A stretch of DNA of 64,000 nucleotides, from the NCBI RefSeq assembly GCF_000283155.1, contig NW_004454179.1, positions 1,139,210 through 1,203,209 on the forward strand. Direction: 5' to 3'. Below are positions 22,236-34,235 of this stretch, one piece after another. Position 1 is the first letter of the stretch. Each line of letters begins with the position of its first letter. The notes under the pieces are model-generated. The model worked only from the letters and a program-made list of their open reading frames with translations. It was not told the DNA's origin and did no database searches. The position numbers and the translations under genes were made by a program. This DNA is from Ceratotherium simum simum (lineage: Eukaryota; Chordata; Mammalia; Perissodactyla; Rhinocerotidae).

Positions 22236-24179
22236 AGTTGCAAGCAGACTCTCTCTTCAAGGGTGGCGGGTTGTGTTTGCTTAAGGGGTGACTGTCCTTT
22301 AGCTCTGTGAAAAGCCACTTAAGTGAGTTCTGTAGTTATGCAATACCCACCCACAGCTCTGCGGAAGGCCTAAATGCAAACCCAGATGTATTTTGTTCCA
22401 TCAGAAGCCATGGTTTCTGTTTAGAAATGTAAATTGGGCAGATCTTTTAACAGATCTATGTTTCTACAGTTTATATAGCCAATAGAGAAATGTCTCTTCC
22501 CTAAGTGTAGATTTATAAATAACGTCCTATTCGTACACACGACTACATGTGGCAGAGTAATGTGTGTTTCTGTCAGCAATTGTATACAGGAGTTACAGAA
22601 ATGGAATGGAAGGGCCAGCATCAGAGAGGAGAGGCCTGCGTGGAATCCTGACTTTCTCTTCACCCTACAGTGCAAGAGAGAGTGTAAAAACAAACAGGCC
22701 GGGACTGGTGCAGTCCATCCTGGGCCTGGGATCTTTATTCTGCAATTGGTGTCATGAACAAATGAACACTCTGAGTTAGGAAAATGTATATTGTTAAACT
22801 TCAGAGTTCTGATTGATTCTAGGGCCTTCAGAGAAAACCTTATTCCTGTGGCTTTTTCCCTTCAGGGAATGAATATTCCCAGTCATCCTGGAAGGGGAGT
22901 GTGGTGGATGTTTGGAGGCCTTTAGGGTTTGGGGGCCTACACTTCAAGTAAGAGGGATGTGCTCAAGAGCACTGCACTGTGGGTGGCTAAGCAGCATGCT
23001 GGGGGCTGCACTGAAAGGGGAGCTGGGGAAAGAGGTTCGCCTTGTGGATGACCTCACAGAGGGGCTTTGAATACTGCTGTATCTGGAATCCTTCTTGCGT
23101 TCTCTTCGCTGTTATTCCCTTCTGAAACACCCAAGGCTTCATAAAGCCTTGGACCATCTAACAGGGAATCATGGGGGGATTAATGGAGGTGACTGTGCCC
23201 ACCTGGGGGAAAATGGTCAAGAAGCGTCCAGCTACAGGGTGAAGAGAGCTGGGAAAGCAGCAGGCTGTGGTGAGTGGGCAGGAAATGAACTGACAGAGGA
23301 CAGAGCAGTAGCTCAGTGGCTGAGGTGTCAACAACCCCATGACTCAAGTCTGTAGTATGAGCATTTCCCAGGAACTCCCAGAAATACTGAGGCAGGGAAA
23401 CGTGGAATACACTGGAATGTCTACAGGCAGTCAAATTTGGTTGCTAAGGGGAAATGTGACATCACACCCGTTGAAGAAGGGTCATTTCTGTAACAAATGT
23501 TTAACTTTTTGTAAACTTTAGTTTTGTTGCTTAAGGGGAAGTATCCTTTCACTTATTAAACTAAGTCTTTCCAATAGGCCAGCTTCCGTCTAGTCCTGAC
23601 ATGAAAGACACAATTTTCTAAGACTCCCGTAAATCCTATCAAGGCAGGAAGATTCCTTATCCTGAACAAACAAAAATTAAAATCCAGTGTATCCAGGTAG
23701 TTATCTCAACTGTACTCTTATCAGACTGAGGACGCCAAGACCAATCTTGGTGGCAACCTCTGCTGGTTTGCAAGGAGAGGCCTCTAATGATGGACAGCTT
23801 TGGCATCTCCTCATGGATATGGTCTGTGGAGAAGGACTCTGCTCTTCTGGGTATTGCTAAATAAAAATAATTAAAGAATTGCAGTTCTTGTGAGCCCACA
23901 CTCTCCTTCCTTCCCTCCTACCCCTCCTCTACCTTGGTGAGCAGACCTAACCTCCCACCCTTCCATGCTGCCTTTGGATCGCCTTGTGAGTCCTCGTTTC
24001 AATACAAGCTTCCTTAGATATTCCTTTGAATTCAATTTAAACCAGATATAAATTTGGATTTGGGGAGATCCCTGTATCCCCCTACAGGCAACTTTGTAAT
24101 GTGATTCTCCCTGAAGGTTACCCAGTTGTTAACCAGTCATGAGAAACCATCTTTTGACTCAGGTGCCATTAGCCCTCAT
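22236..24179. other. Unassigned unique DNA
   Basis: The longest stretch in this half with no repeat I can name. G-rich runs occur at 22890-23010. Short frames overlap on both strands. 23880-24110 has a pyrimidine-rich then AT-rich layout that might be an unrecognised LTR; I cannot support that further. Confidence 0.45.
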
Positions 24180-24262
24180 GAGTTCACTCATCCATTTCAT
24201 AAGCATTTATTGAGCATGCATCTATTGTATTCACAACTCTACGCCATGGATAACAGAGATGT
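24180..24262 (-). mobile_element. Possible L2 fragment
   Basis: CATTTATTGAGCATGCATCT then TCACAACTCTACGCCATGGATA is a decayed reversed L2 end. Confidence 0.5.
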
Positions 24263-24559
24263 TGATGGCAATATTAGCTTTTATTTTTGTAATGTTTTTA
24301 CTTTTAAAATAGTCTCCAAAAGCATTACTTCATCTAATCCCAAGCAGAAGAAATGTCTGTGCCTTAAAAGAAATTTAGACTCTTTGAGAAACAATATATT
24401 TTATGCCAATGTAAAAATATAATAAACTTTACACTTTCTGTTACGTTTTACAAAATAAGAAAATTAACATGAGGCCAGCTTAACCTTAGAAGGATTATTG
24501 GAGGGTGTTGACTCACAATAATTTTTTTTTTTTAATTTAGGGATGAATATGAGTGAATC

Positions 24560-25025
24560 TCTTTAAAGTTATTTTTCATATAATCACAGTATGGAAACTT
24601 TGGAAAATTAAAAATAAAACACCACTATGTTGACTGATATTATTAGCATACATAAGAAAATAAATAATGGAATGGAGTATATACTGAAGTGTTTCCTTCT
24701 ATTAATTTTCCCTTATAGGCTATATATAGATATACATGTAGATCAATCTATCTACAGATATCTATATCATACGTATATAGATACCTATAGATATAATTTA
24801 ACATTCTGATTTTTAGTAATGCTAGGGCAAAAATATTTATATGCTACTGCAGTGTTTATAATTATCATTTTAATATTTATATCATATTACAGTGAGTGAC
24901 TGTATCCTAATGTATCATATAACCATTACTCTATTACCAGACATATAGAGTTTTCCAACTCTATATTTTGAGCAAAATAGTCTTTCCATATTGTTGTTTC
25001 CTTGAGGTAGTTACCTACAGGAAAC
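24560..25025 (-). mobile_element. Possible old L1 3'-end fragment, reverse
   Basis: AT-rich. Phrases such as AACATTCTGATTTTTAGTAA and ATATAACCATTACTCTATTACC followed by TTCCAACTCTATATTTTGAGC follow the reversed 3' part of L1ME-age elements. Contains TAGATA-rich simple sequence at 24720-24797. Confidence 0.45.
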
Positions 25026-26060
25026 GTATTTTAAATAATCCATCTTCTTTTGAGTTTGGGCTTTCTTGCCGAAACTCTGGTAAATCCTTGCAAAATTAAG
25101 ATGATTCAAATCTTAATAAAAATTTTTGCTCAATTTTCACTTATTTAAATCTACATCCATTCTTGAGTGACTAGTCTTTCTCCACAGACAATTTTTTCTG
25201 ACTGCTCTGTTCCTCTGCAAGGTAAACAACATATTTTTCTGTCAAGTTTTTGTTATACAGACATGGAATCATTAACATCAATAAGACACTCTAATTAAAA
25301 TAAAAGATGTGCTGTCTTTAAGAACTAAACATAAAAAACGAATCGCTGGCAATACTGTTTTCTCTGGGTTGAATTAAACAGTAAAACATTTTGGACTCAT
25401 GGAATCACTCCTGTGCAGTGAAGACAGATTTAGGAACACATTTTCCTGAATAATACAGTGGATTTACTTCCCCTTCTATTTATTTTCCATCTTTATTCCC
25501 TAAGCCTGTTTGCATGAAAACAAGAAATGTTCCTGATTTCTCACCTGCATAACACCATTCTGCTACTCCTTTAATTAACCAGTCTCTTGAAATCACCTTT
25601 TATATTCCTCCCACATTGTTCTAATTCTATCCATAAATCCCGTGTTGAGCTGTTCACAGCGCTTGCCAGCATCCCATTGGTGGTAGATCTTATAAGAGAA
25701 AGAAAATCAATGCTTCTGTTGCATTTAAAGTTTCACATCCAGAGATGTTGTTTACTGCGGGCTCCCTGCAATAACTCTTAGACACTTTTTTCTTGCAGAT
25801 AATTTCAGTGCAGATCATTTAAAAAGTGGATAAATGCGCAATTATTGCAGGGAAACAAGCTGTGGTGTCCCAATTCCTCCAGCCAAAAAAATAAAAGAGC
25901 CACAGGATCCATGCATTTTAAAATGTCTCTATGTAAATTTGAGGATGTCAAATGTAACCAAGAGCATTTCATAAGATCAGTTAGCCATTTAGGCTCTCTA
26001 TATAAAGAATATTGGAGAAATTACAAATACAAAATATTAAGGTCGTCTTGTGTTTAATGT
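25026..26060. promoter_or_regulatory. Repeat-free block, candidate conserved non-coding DNA
   Basis: About 1 kb with no recognisable transposon. It includes CCTTTAATTAACCAG near 25568 and a dense patch at 25790-25900 with ATAATTTCAGTGCAG, ATAAATGCGCAATTATTGCAG and an AATAAAA run. The TTTTTTCTTGCAG at 25786-25798 resembles a splice acceptor, but all three frames after it close within about 40 bases, so I do not call an exon. Regulatory function is inference only. Confidence 0.25.
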
Positions 26061-26079
26061 TGTTATGAAAGAAATGTTC

Positions 26080-26640
26080 ACTGTAAAAATTCAAAATTCA
26101 CAGAAAAGCACAGAGAAGAAAATAAAATAAAATCCACCAATAATACTCTAACCCTTTATGTCGAGAGAACGACACCGTTAATATGGGAGGTTTTGCCAAT
26201 AAAATTAAAATCATGCTCTACATATAATCTACAATCATGCCTTTTCAATTAACAGTATACTGTGAACACTTTCCTGTGTGATTAGTGCCCTGAAACGTGA
26301 TTTTTATCATATTCTATACATGGCTATACCACAGATTATTTAATTCCTATTTTTTAATGGTTTTGGAGGGTTTTTTTCCTATTATAAGGAACTATAATTG
26401 TGATTTTATATAAATTTTTTTCACATCTCTTATTATTTCCTTAGGAGAGATTTCTGGAAAAATTCCTAGTTTTGCTGATCAAAAAATATGAACAATTTTA
26501 GAGATTTTTTAGTAAATGTTGTTGAGTTGCCCGTGAGGAAATTTCATCCTTTTAATCTATGAAAAAGTACTTCATATATTCCTTCCTACATTTAAATTTT
26601 TTAAAATCTGATGTGATATTGTTAACCAACTTCTAAAATA
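26080..26640 (-). mobile_element. Probable old L1 3'-end fragment, reverse
   Basis: AATACTCTAACCCTTTATGTCG, CATGCCTTTTCAATTAACAG, TGTGAACACTTTCCTGTGTG and TTATAAGGAACTATAATTGTG follow the order of reversed L1ME-age 3' sequence. Highly diverged. Confidence 0.5.
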
Positions 26641-27039
26641 ATTTGTGTGCCCATGTATCCATTCTTTAGTCTCTTTATATATTTAATGCTTTTGCTCTTT
26701 TAAAAACTATGTAACTAGAAAAATGGCATTTCATCCCATCATGCTTACACTTGGAAGAGACCACAGTTTACTTCAACCTTCATGTTTATTCCCTTTAACC
26801 AAAGACTGTGCTCTCCCAGCAAGGGCCTCTAAGATTAAAATGGAAAATCACACGTGATTGAAAAAAAAAATCGTAAAGACTTTTAGACTCTAGGGTGCGC
26901 ACCTAATATGTTAGCTGCTCAGATTCCTTCCTCTCGGTTTATTTAGTATTTTTGGTTGGAGGGAGGGGTAACAACACCCGCCCCATTCCATCTGATTACA
27001 GAGCAGTTGCCAGTCAGTGTCCTGCTCCTGGTCGGTGAT
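26641..27039. other. Unassigned
   Basis: Unique DNA, nothing recognised. Confidence 0.5.
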
Positions 27040-27180
27040 TCATTCATCACTTCAGTAATTATTTATTGAGCACCTACTTTGTGCCATGCATTATTCTAGG
27101 ATTTTGGAATTCAGCAGTAAGTAAAAGAGAAACCATTCCTGCTCTCTTGGGGTTTAGATCCTAGTTGGAGGAGTTGGCCA
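27040..27180 (-). mobile_element. L2 3'-end fragment
   Basis: ATTATTTATTGAGCACCTAC, TTTGTGCCATGCATTATTCTAGG, AATTCAGCAGTAAGTAAAAGAG, CCTGCTCTCTTGGGGTTTAG: reversed L2 end, well matched. Confidence 0.8.
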
Positions 27181-27649
27181 AGTTAGACCAATGGGAGTTG
27201 TTTTCTAGGATTTTATAGGCAGCCAGTGAGAGGCACTCTTTCTTTCCCCTTGATGGAGAGTTCTAATGATGCTATTCTAGAGCTCCCAGCAGCCCTGTCC
27301 TCTGCCATGTGTGGGCACCAGAAGAATGAGGCCAAGACTAGTGTAGAGCCTGAGAAAAAAGCTGGAGAGTGATGGAGAGCCACAGTCCTTAAGCTTTTTG
27401 CATCCCCAGACCCATCCCTGTGTTTCCCAGTTACGAGAGACAGTATAGCGCCCCCTGCCTTTTTGTCCTTAACCTGTGTGCCTAACACAGACTCTGGTCC
27501 CACACAGGTAAGTGCCTTACTATCTTTTCTTCTGTCTTAGAAGATGTGATCTAGGAGTGCTAGAAGCAGGAGACAGGAGAGGAGATGCTAAGTTTCTGAT
27601 TCTGTTTTTATTTTTCTTTCCTCTAGCAGTACTTTCTGTAGTTATTTCA
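27181..27649. other. Unassigned, with an isolated consensus splice donor
   Basis: No gene is supported. CAG|GTAAGT occurs at 27505-27513 on the plus strand, and TTTTTGCATCCCCAG at 27396-27410 could act as an acceptor. The 97 bp between them is open in one frame. This is too little evidence for an exon. Confidence 0.3.
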
Positions 27650-27823
27650 TTTACTCATACATTTCGTTCATTTAACAAATATTGATCAAGCAACTAGTAT
27701 ACACCACATAGTCTAGGTGCTAAGGACACAGCAGTGAACAAAACACATAGAAATCCCTATCTTTAGGGAGTTTAATTGCTAGTGGACCCAGCTAGATAAC
27801 AATCAAACTAACAGAGTGGTGAT
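27650..27823 (-). mobile_element. L2 3'-end fragment
   Basis: TTCATTTAACAAATATTGAT, GTCTAGGTGCTAAGGACACAGC, GCAGTGAACAAAACACATAG, ATCCCTATCTTTAGGGAG: reversed L2 end. Confidence 0.85.
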
Positions 27824-27840
27824 AAGAAAAAATAATCAGG

Positions 27841-28083
27841 GGGCTGGCCCCGTGGCGTAGCAGTTAAGTGCGTGCACTCCACCGTAATGGCCCGAGGGTT
27901 CGTAGGTTCGGATCCCGGGCATGCACCAAGGCACCGCTTGTCAGGCCATGCTGTGGCGGCATCCCACATAAAGTACAGGAAGATGGGCATGGTTGTTAGC
28001 CCAGGGCCACTCTTCCTCAGCAAAAAGAGGAGGATTGGCATCAGATGTTAGTGCAGGGCTGATCTTCCTCACAAAAAAAAAAA
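27841..28083 (+). mobile_element. ERE SINE with target duplication
   Basis: Plus-strand ERE: GGGCTGGCCCCGTGGCGTAG, GGTTCGGATCCCGGG (a good B-box-like segment), GCCATGCTGTGGCGGCATCC, two tail units and an A tail. Flanks aagaaaaaataatcagg (27824-27840) and aagaaaaaagaatcagg (28084-28100) match at 16 of 17 positions. It lies just 3' of the L2 fragment. Confidence 0.96.
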
Positions 28084-28100
28084 AAGAAAAAAGAATCAGG

Positions 28101-28794
28101 AAAGGAGAATAGGGAGTGTGAGAAAAGAAGGGGTTAAGGGATTGTTATTTTAAAACAGCCTGGAAAGGCCTTACTTTTTAAGGGGAGGTTTAAGCAGAGA
28201 CCTGAAGGAGAGGCAGGGGCAAACCACGGGACAGCTGAGGGAGTGCAACTGGGAAATAGAGACAGAACAGCTCAGGAATGCCATGACACTGCACAGAGAG
28301 GTCAGCTCTTGTGTCTAGTCCCTGGGAAGAGTCTGACTCTAAGAATTAATTTTAAATAAGAAGGAAAGTAAGGGAAAAAAGAAAAAGATGTGAAAGGATA
28401 TTGTAGATTTAGTTTATATTGAAAGCTTTTTTTTTACTATCACCTTTAAAGGCCATGGTTTATGAAATGTTATTGAAATTCCTGTTCTTTTGAAAAAGAG
28501 ATAAAATTTTATAATTAAGCATGAGATATCAAAATTATCCTTTTGGCATACTTAATGAAAGATCCCCATCTACTTCTCCATTGGTGTCCAATCCACCGTC
28601 CCCCACCACTGTCCTTGCCTAAAGAGTCACTGAGGGGCAGAGAGAGAGGCCACTTTCCACTGAATTGAAATCTAGAGTGGAGAGTCCTCAGCTGAGACGA
28701 CAAGAGACACTAATGCCATACTTAAGAGTATGGAGTTCTGCCTATTCTCCTTTCCTTTAGGAGATGTATGTATACACAACATACATATAGTGTA
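28101..28794. other. Unassigned unique DNA
   Basis: No gene. 28160-28290 has wording like reversed L2 sequence (CTGGAAAGGCCTTACTT, GCAGAGACCTGAAGGAGAGG) and may be a further L2 piece. Confidence 0.4.
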
Positions 28795-29187
28795 TATATA
28801 GTTAAAAAACAAAATTCAACTGAGTAAATTTTAAAGATGTCATTGGTTTTATTCAATGATTCATGAATCAGGCAGCATCCAACCTAACATATAGAAAGGA
28901 ACTCTGGGGAGCTGTACAAAATGAAAGAATTTTATAGGCAGAGGGAGCAGGAACAAGGAAGTGGGTTGGCAAAGAGTGGGTTGATTATTGCAGAGTTACT
29001 TTCCTTTTGGGGATGGCAGAGGTCTATCAGGCAGATTACCTAACTGGTGCTGACCAAGCAATTTCTGATGGACTGGTTTAAGACTCCATTTCTGAGAGAT
29101 CTGAAATTGTGATTAAGCCTTGGTTTGGTGATGTGGGGCTTAGCATAAGTAACTCAATTTGGGGCCTTTTGTCTTGTTTTTAACAAA

Positions 29188-29189
<2 letters not shown>
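28795..29189 (-). mobile_element. Probable ERV-type LTR, reverse
   Basis: Segments such as CAGGCAGCATCCAACCTAAC, GAATTTTATAGGCAGAGGGAGC, GTTGATTATTGCAGAGTTAC, GGTTTGGTGATGTGGGGC and TTAACAAAATACACA read like a mammalian class I LTR in reverse, which would start TGTGTATTTTGTTAA on the minus strand. The boundaries and family are uncertain and no TSD was found. The CA microsatellite abuts its 5' end. Confidence 0.5.

Positions 29190-29224
<35 letters not shown>
29190..29224 (+). repeat. (CA)n microsatellite
   Basis: About 17 perfect CA units. Confidence 0.95.
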
Positions 29225-29228
<4 letters not shown>

Positions 29229-30524
29229 CTGAGACATAAGATAGGTTGAAATGAGGCTCCTTTCTCTGTCAAGGAGAAATTATTCCACTATTAGCTGAAA
29301 TTCCAACCTCCTCCATTTGAAAGAAGTGAGTTATGAATGTGCCCCAAATTGCTGCTCTTCTAAATGAAGGGCCCTCCTATTCTCTACATCACATGTTCAT
29401 GAAACAAACAGGAGATCAAATTAAAGTGCTCAGAGAGCCATCAAGAGATCATCAGGATTTAAGACCCCGGAGAATCTCAGAACCAATTTATCCAGTGATG
29501 TGTCATTATCTTATGTCAGACCCTACAGGGGCAAGCCCAAGAGGTTGGTATTTTTGAAACTTAACCTCTCCCCCTTTCTTCCAATCCAGAGCCCCCTCTG
29601 TTCATATGTACGCAATACTCTCTTATGCTGCCATCTCATGCTTGGACCTCATTTCCTCGCTTGCAAAATATAAAGGTTGGATGATACTTTCATTAAGGTC
29701 CCCATTAGCTTGGAGTGATAAATTCATTCATTCTTCGGTTTTATGAACCAAATGATCATCCCTGTGAGGAAAACTACACTCCACACATACTTTCTGAAGA
29801 CTGACTGCTCGGCGTTGATACCAAGGGAACAAGATGTGTAGTACAAAGTCTCTCTCTCTAGTCTATAAACGATACTCTTTAAAAAGTTTTCTACTGAATT
29901 GGAAAGTTTCATATGTTTAGAAGAAAGCAGTCCAGTCACCTTAAAAAAAAAAATCTTCTAGTGAGAAGAAAGAGGAAGAATTTTTTAACAATATCAGGAA
30001 ATTCTGAAGTGAGGTTAGAAATCCTGGGGTGAATGACAAGATACCACTCCCTTCTGTGACGAACTTGTACATAAAATACCAGGAAATCCAGAGCAAGCTA
30101 AAAATAGCCCAAACCATAGAGGTTTGGAAAGTGATCAACATCTGTTCCCCAAGACACACCAACTGGAACTGGCCCTGAGTGAAGAAAGGCCAAGAGCCAT
30201 GCATGAGGGCAGCACCCTGTGGTGTAGGGAGAACTGAGCGAGCCCTGAGTACACTGGCATTCCACTCACATCTACTTAGGGCAGTTTCTGTTTCCAAGTA
30301 GAAGGTACAGTTCAACAGCCTAACTCTCTTCTTCATTGAAAATAAATAAATAATATTTTATATAAAAAACACAAGGCAGCAGATTATATCCCTGCTTCTC
30401 TCAAATATTTCCACCACATGTAAGCCTAGCTGGCCGACCTAGGTTACCCAACAGACACACAAACTCCCTGAGGAGGGGACTAATGCTGGGAGGGACCGTC
30501 CTCACTCTCGTGAGCTTAACCTTT
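29225..30524. other. Unassigned, mostly unique DNA
   Basis: 29640-29730 (GACCTCATTTCCTCGCTTGC, GGTTGGATGATACTTTC, GGTCCCCATTAGC) resembles a MIR-related SINE 3' half. The 131-codon minus-strand frame at 29941-30336 has no recognisable domain. Confidence 0.45.
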
Positions 30525-30690
30525 CACCCTAATGCATCAGAATTCCCCAAGGGGTGGCATAAAATGTAGATTCCCAAATCCACACAGACCTGCTGACGCA
30601 GAACTGCTGAGGGCAGGGCCCAGGAACCCACACTGCAGTGAGCGCACTAGGTCATTCTCACACACAGAGAACTGAGAATGCCTGTGTTCA
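30525..30690 (-). mobile_element. MER5A-like hAT-Charlie fragment
   Basis: GCATCAGAATTCCCCAAGGGG, AATGTAGATTCCCAAATCC, CAGGGCCCAGGAACCCACAC and CACACACAGAGAACTGAGAAT follow the reversed MER5A order. Both termini are eroded. Confidence 0.6.
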
Positions 30691-30714
30691 CTGGCAGCAG
30701 AATCGTATCACAGG

Positions 30715-30885
30715 AAGCATCCCACAGAAGGCCAAGACACCTAGGTTCTAGCCCGGATGGCACTATTTGCTGTATGGCCTTAGGGAAATCACTTTTTAAA
30801 AGAGCCTCTGGTTCACTGTTCTACAGAATGGATTTGAACGTCTTTATGGCCACTTACACTTCTGTAGTTTTTGACATTTAAAGAC
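30715..30885 (+). mobile_element. MIR SINE
   Basis: CACCTAGGTTCTAGCCCGGATGG, CTGTATGGCCTTAGGGAAATC, GGTTCACTGTTCTACAGAATGG: plus-strand MIR core and tail half. Confidence 0.75.
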
Positions 30886-31139
30886 AAAATCTTAATGAGA
30901 CAAGAACTCTCATGGGGAAATGCTGTATTCATGGCACAATCCCAGGCATTTAGAGCTAGCAGGAGGGAGAGGGAGACCACTTGACCCTGAAATCGTATCA
31001 CATGGGCAGCCACTTTGCATAACCAGGCAGGAGATGAACCAGCTGTCTGGCCTGCTTAGCTACATCATCCTGGACTGTCTAAAAGTTCTAGAATCAGTCC
31101 AGCACTTGAGAGTGCAGTGGGGTTACCCCTGACAAGGGG
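30886..31139. other. Unassigned
   Basis: Unique DNA, nothing recognised. Confidence 0.5.
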
Positions 31140-31915
31140 TGATTAAAATAATTTGCATCTTTTAAATGCCCATTATGTGGAAGAACATATAAGAGTTGCT
31201 GGGTATACCAAGTCAAATAAGACAGTTCTTTCCTTCAAGGATCTCCAGTGTAGGGGGAGAGACAGATAAGTCCACAGGTGATTAGGGTACTATGTGGCAT
31301 GTGCGGTGGGACGGGCGAAGATGGAGGGCTAAGGGAACACATGGAAGTAGTGGCTCCTAAACCAGCCTTGGGGAATGAAGAGGTAGGGATAGCTACCTAG
31401 AGAAAATCATGCTTCCTCTGAGTTGTGACAATGTAGAATAGCCAGCCGGGTGACTAAGGTGGATAAGAATGTCAGGCACGTGGAACTGCACGTATAGGAA
31501 GGTCAAAGGCAGCAAACACAATGGCACGTTCAGACAGTTGCAAGTGATTTAGTTTGGCTGGACAGAGGGTACCTAAGTGAGAAGTGAAAGCCAACATCTG
31601 GAAATTCTTCCTGCTAAACTAGTGAAAATTATAAGGAGACAGCCAAAGACTCTAAATAGGGAGTGCCATGATTAGAATTGAATTTTATAACAATCCCACT
31701 TAAATAGCACCATGAAGGGTAGCTAGGAGGGGGTCAAAATGGAGGTGAGGGAGACCAGTTGGAAAGTGGATGGATTGATGTATTTGAGAACTGCACAAGC
31801 TTGAACCAGGGCAAAGGCACTGAGATCACAGAGAGAGGAATGGAGATACATTACTTAAGAGGGGGCCATACAGAGCTTGTGACAGGTTGGCTACAGTAGT
31901 TGAAAAAGAGAAGCA
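31140..31915 (-). mobile_element. L2, longer reverse-strand piece
   Basis: Starts with CCCATTATGTGGAAGAACATA, GAGTTGCTGGGTATACCAAG, GTCAAATAAGACAGTTC, and continues through GGGAGTGCCATGATTAGAATTG, GAGGGAGACCAGTTGGAAAG and CTTGAACCAGGGCAAAGGC. These landmarks follow the reversed L2 3' region over about 770 bp. No frame survives. Confidence 0.65.
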
Positions 31916-32754
31916 CTCATTATTCGAAAACAAAAACAAAAAAACCTCCAAAATTCAATGAGAACTAGAAACTTTTGGTCCTAACATGCCAAATCCACAG
32001 TCTTCTATTACCACTCTGAATCTCTCTAATGGACAATTCCTAAATTAATTTTTCAGAGGGCTAATCTCCTCTTGAACATGGACCTGTAAGGCAAAACCTG
32101 GAGAGGGCTTAGAAAAGTAGCTTACAAGAGTGCTCAGGTCTTCATACAAGTGAAAGAAAAGCTGTCAAACATTCAAGTCACTTTGCTCAGGTTTCTTTGA
32201 GAAATGCTATTTCTCACCTCATTGTGTCCCAGGCCTGAAAGCCACAAAGAGAAACTGAAATAACTCCCTCCAGAATATTAACCATCTCCATCCACTGCCA
32301 ACCAAGAGCAGGATAAGAAAAGGAGGCAAGAAATGGGAGGAATATTCCAGAGAGCTTTGTACCATTGAGACACAAGGAAACAAGATTAATTTGATTAATA
32401 ACAACAGAGATAAACAAAAAACAAAAGAACAAACTCCCAAAGTATCACTCCCTCTCACTTTTCCAATCCCTCCATTCATTGCACTCATCAATACTTTCTG
32501 GGAAAAGCTTTTGATGTGTTTTGTTTTATTTTGTTTTATTCCCAAATAACTGATGCTTAAGGTATTGGTTAAGCACATAGAAGTCATAATAACATAAGAA
32601 GCCCTAGGAAAGTCATAACATGAGAGTGTCAGGGAATCATGTCTCAGACCACATCAAGTGCATGTGGCCAACATCCTCCCTCCGGTTTGTTTGGACTCAT
32701 CTCCAGCAACAGCAAGAGTCCCGCCAAATCACTGGACTGGTGTAGGGACAGGAC
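31916..32754. other. Unassigned unique DNA
   Basis: No gene or confident repeat. A TTTTGTTTTATTTTGTTTTATT stretch lies near 32518-32540. Confidence 0.5.
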
Positions 32755-32985
32755 ACTCCGCTGAGAATCAGGATATTTGGAGTTTACTCTCAGTTGTGTC
32801 ATGCAATCTCTCTAAGCCATGGTTTTTTAATTTGTAAAAAGCAGAATGCCTTGTCAACTTCAAAGGGCTCTTCGGAGGATCAGAATAAGATAAGGTAAAT
32901 AAAAACCTCTTTGTTAATTATAAAACACTACAGTAACATAAGCTTGTTTAATTATTATTCCTCTTATTATTGTCATCAGAGATGT
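32755..32985 (+). mobile_element. MIR SINE
   Basis: Plus-strand MIR: GATATTTGGAGTTTACTCTC, GTGTCATGCAATCTCTCTAAGCC, GGGCTCTTCGGAGGATCAGAATAA, TTATTATTCCTCTTATTATTG. Confidence 0.75.
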
Positions 32986-34089
32986 TGGGCTAGCTCACCT
33001 GGCAGAGTGTGGGTAGTTTAGACCAAATCTATCTTCATTCCTGAAAATCAATCCCCAACCCCTCACCTTCCTCTTAAGGTGAATTTTTATTGTCTGTCAT
33101 TTTCATATAAGAAAGATAATATATATGGAAACCAGTGAGAGCCTAGAACAACAACAGATTTGTTCTAGTGCTCATTGCACTTTGTTGACCTCAGATGGAT
33201 GTTACTGAATATGTTTCAATTTTATTTCAACTTGTAGAACAAGTGGAACAATAAATGCAATGGGTCCCGTTACTATAAACTTGGCACACCTCGTTATTTA
33301 GAAACTGTCTGAACAAAATTCTAGGAAGAAGCTTGGTTTATCCGTAGGAACTAATGTGTTTGTTTCTATTTTCTCCTAGTTTATGGTACTTCTCAATATA
33401 TCAGTAAGTCATCTGATTACTAGTATGAGATTCCCTGTGGATAAAATGAGATTAATAAATTATAACAGAAATATCCAGTTAGTAAACTCCTTAACATTCC
33501 CAAATTACTCTTTAGATTCCAAGTTTTTCTTAATGCTCCAAGATAGAAGTTTTGGTAATGTATCAGCATAACTGATGATACTAATGTTCTTGGCTATGTA
33601 ATCCCATCCTCAAGAGAATATGCCAAGAAAGGAATTGAATATAATCAGAATTACTTGCCACCATAGCTTAACTGTACTCTTATTCTAACCTCTAGTTCTA
33701 AAATAATGCCTTCTGTCTCATAAATGTGGTTGATATTTTTAAAGAAAAGATAGAGCATCAGCGAGATGACAAGATGAGCCAAAACCAAAATAGATGAATT
33801 ATTCTTATATCTAAAACAAATCAGGACATGCAACCTGTTGATGTTTCTATACAACATTGCACATTTTAATAAAGAATAATTTAATCAATTACCTAAATGT
33901 TTGACTTGTGCAATATACTAAACATTCAGATTCATTCTTCCTCCTTTTAGTCAAAATGTATTGAACTCATATAGACACGCAAATGCAGAGAGGAAGGGGT
34001 GGTGTGTAATAAATGTAGCCATAATATGATAATCATTAATAAAGTCATCTTAGAATCACAAAATATAGAATGACAAGAGGAGACTTCTG
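32986..34089. other. Unassigned unique DNA
   Basis: No gene or confident repeat; AT-rich. Confidence 0.5.
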
Positions 34090-34235
34090 TATCAGTGATA
34101 CGGCTGACTAGATTTTTATAGAAACTGCTCCTAGAACAGCCTTAAAACTTAAAATTCTGGATGAAATCTTTTTAAACACTTTTTTAATTCATAGCTGAGC
34201 TTGTGAGGAAAGAAGAAATACTTAAGAGTCAAAAG

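Noticed and set aside
23295..23370. tRNA-like A-box (TAGCTCAGTGG) near 23308
   Set aside because: No B-box match at the right distance, no acceptor stem and no cloverleaf can be drawn.
29941..30336. 131-codon minus-strand frame with hydrophobic stretches
   Set aside because: No recognisable domain, no clear promoter or splice context, and low-complexity ends. One frame of this length is expected by chance in 64 kb of both strands.
32219..32587. 122-codon minus-strand frame rich in Leu, Phe and Ser
   Set aside because: Translation of A-rich plus-strand DNA gives apparent hydrophobic segments; no coding evidence.
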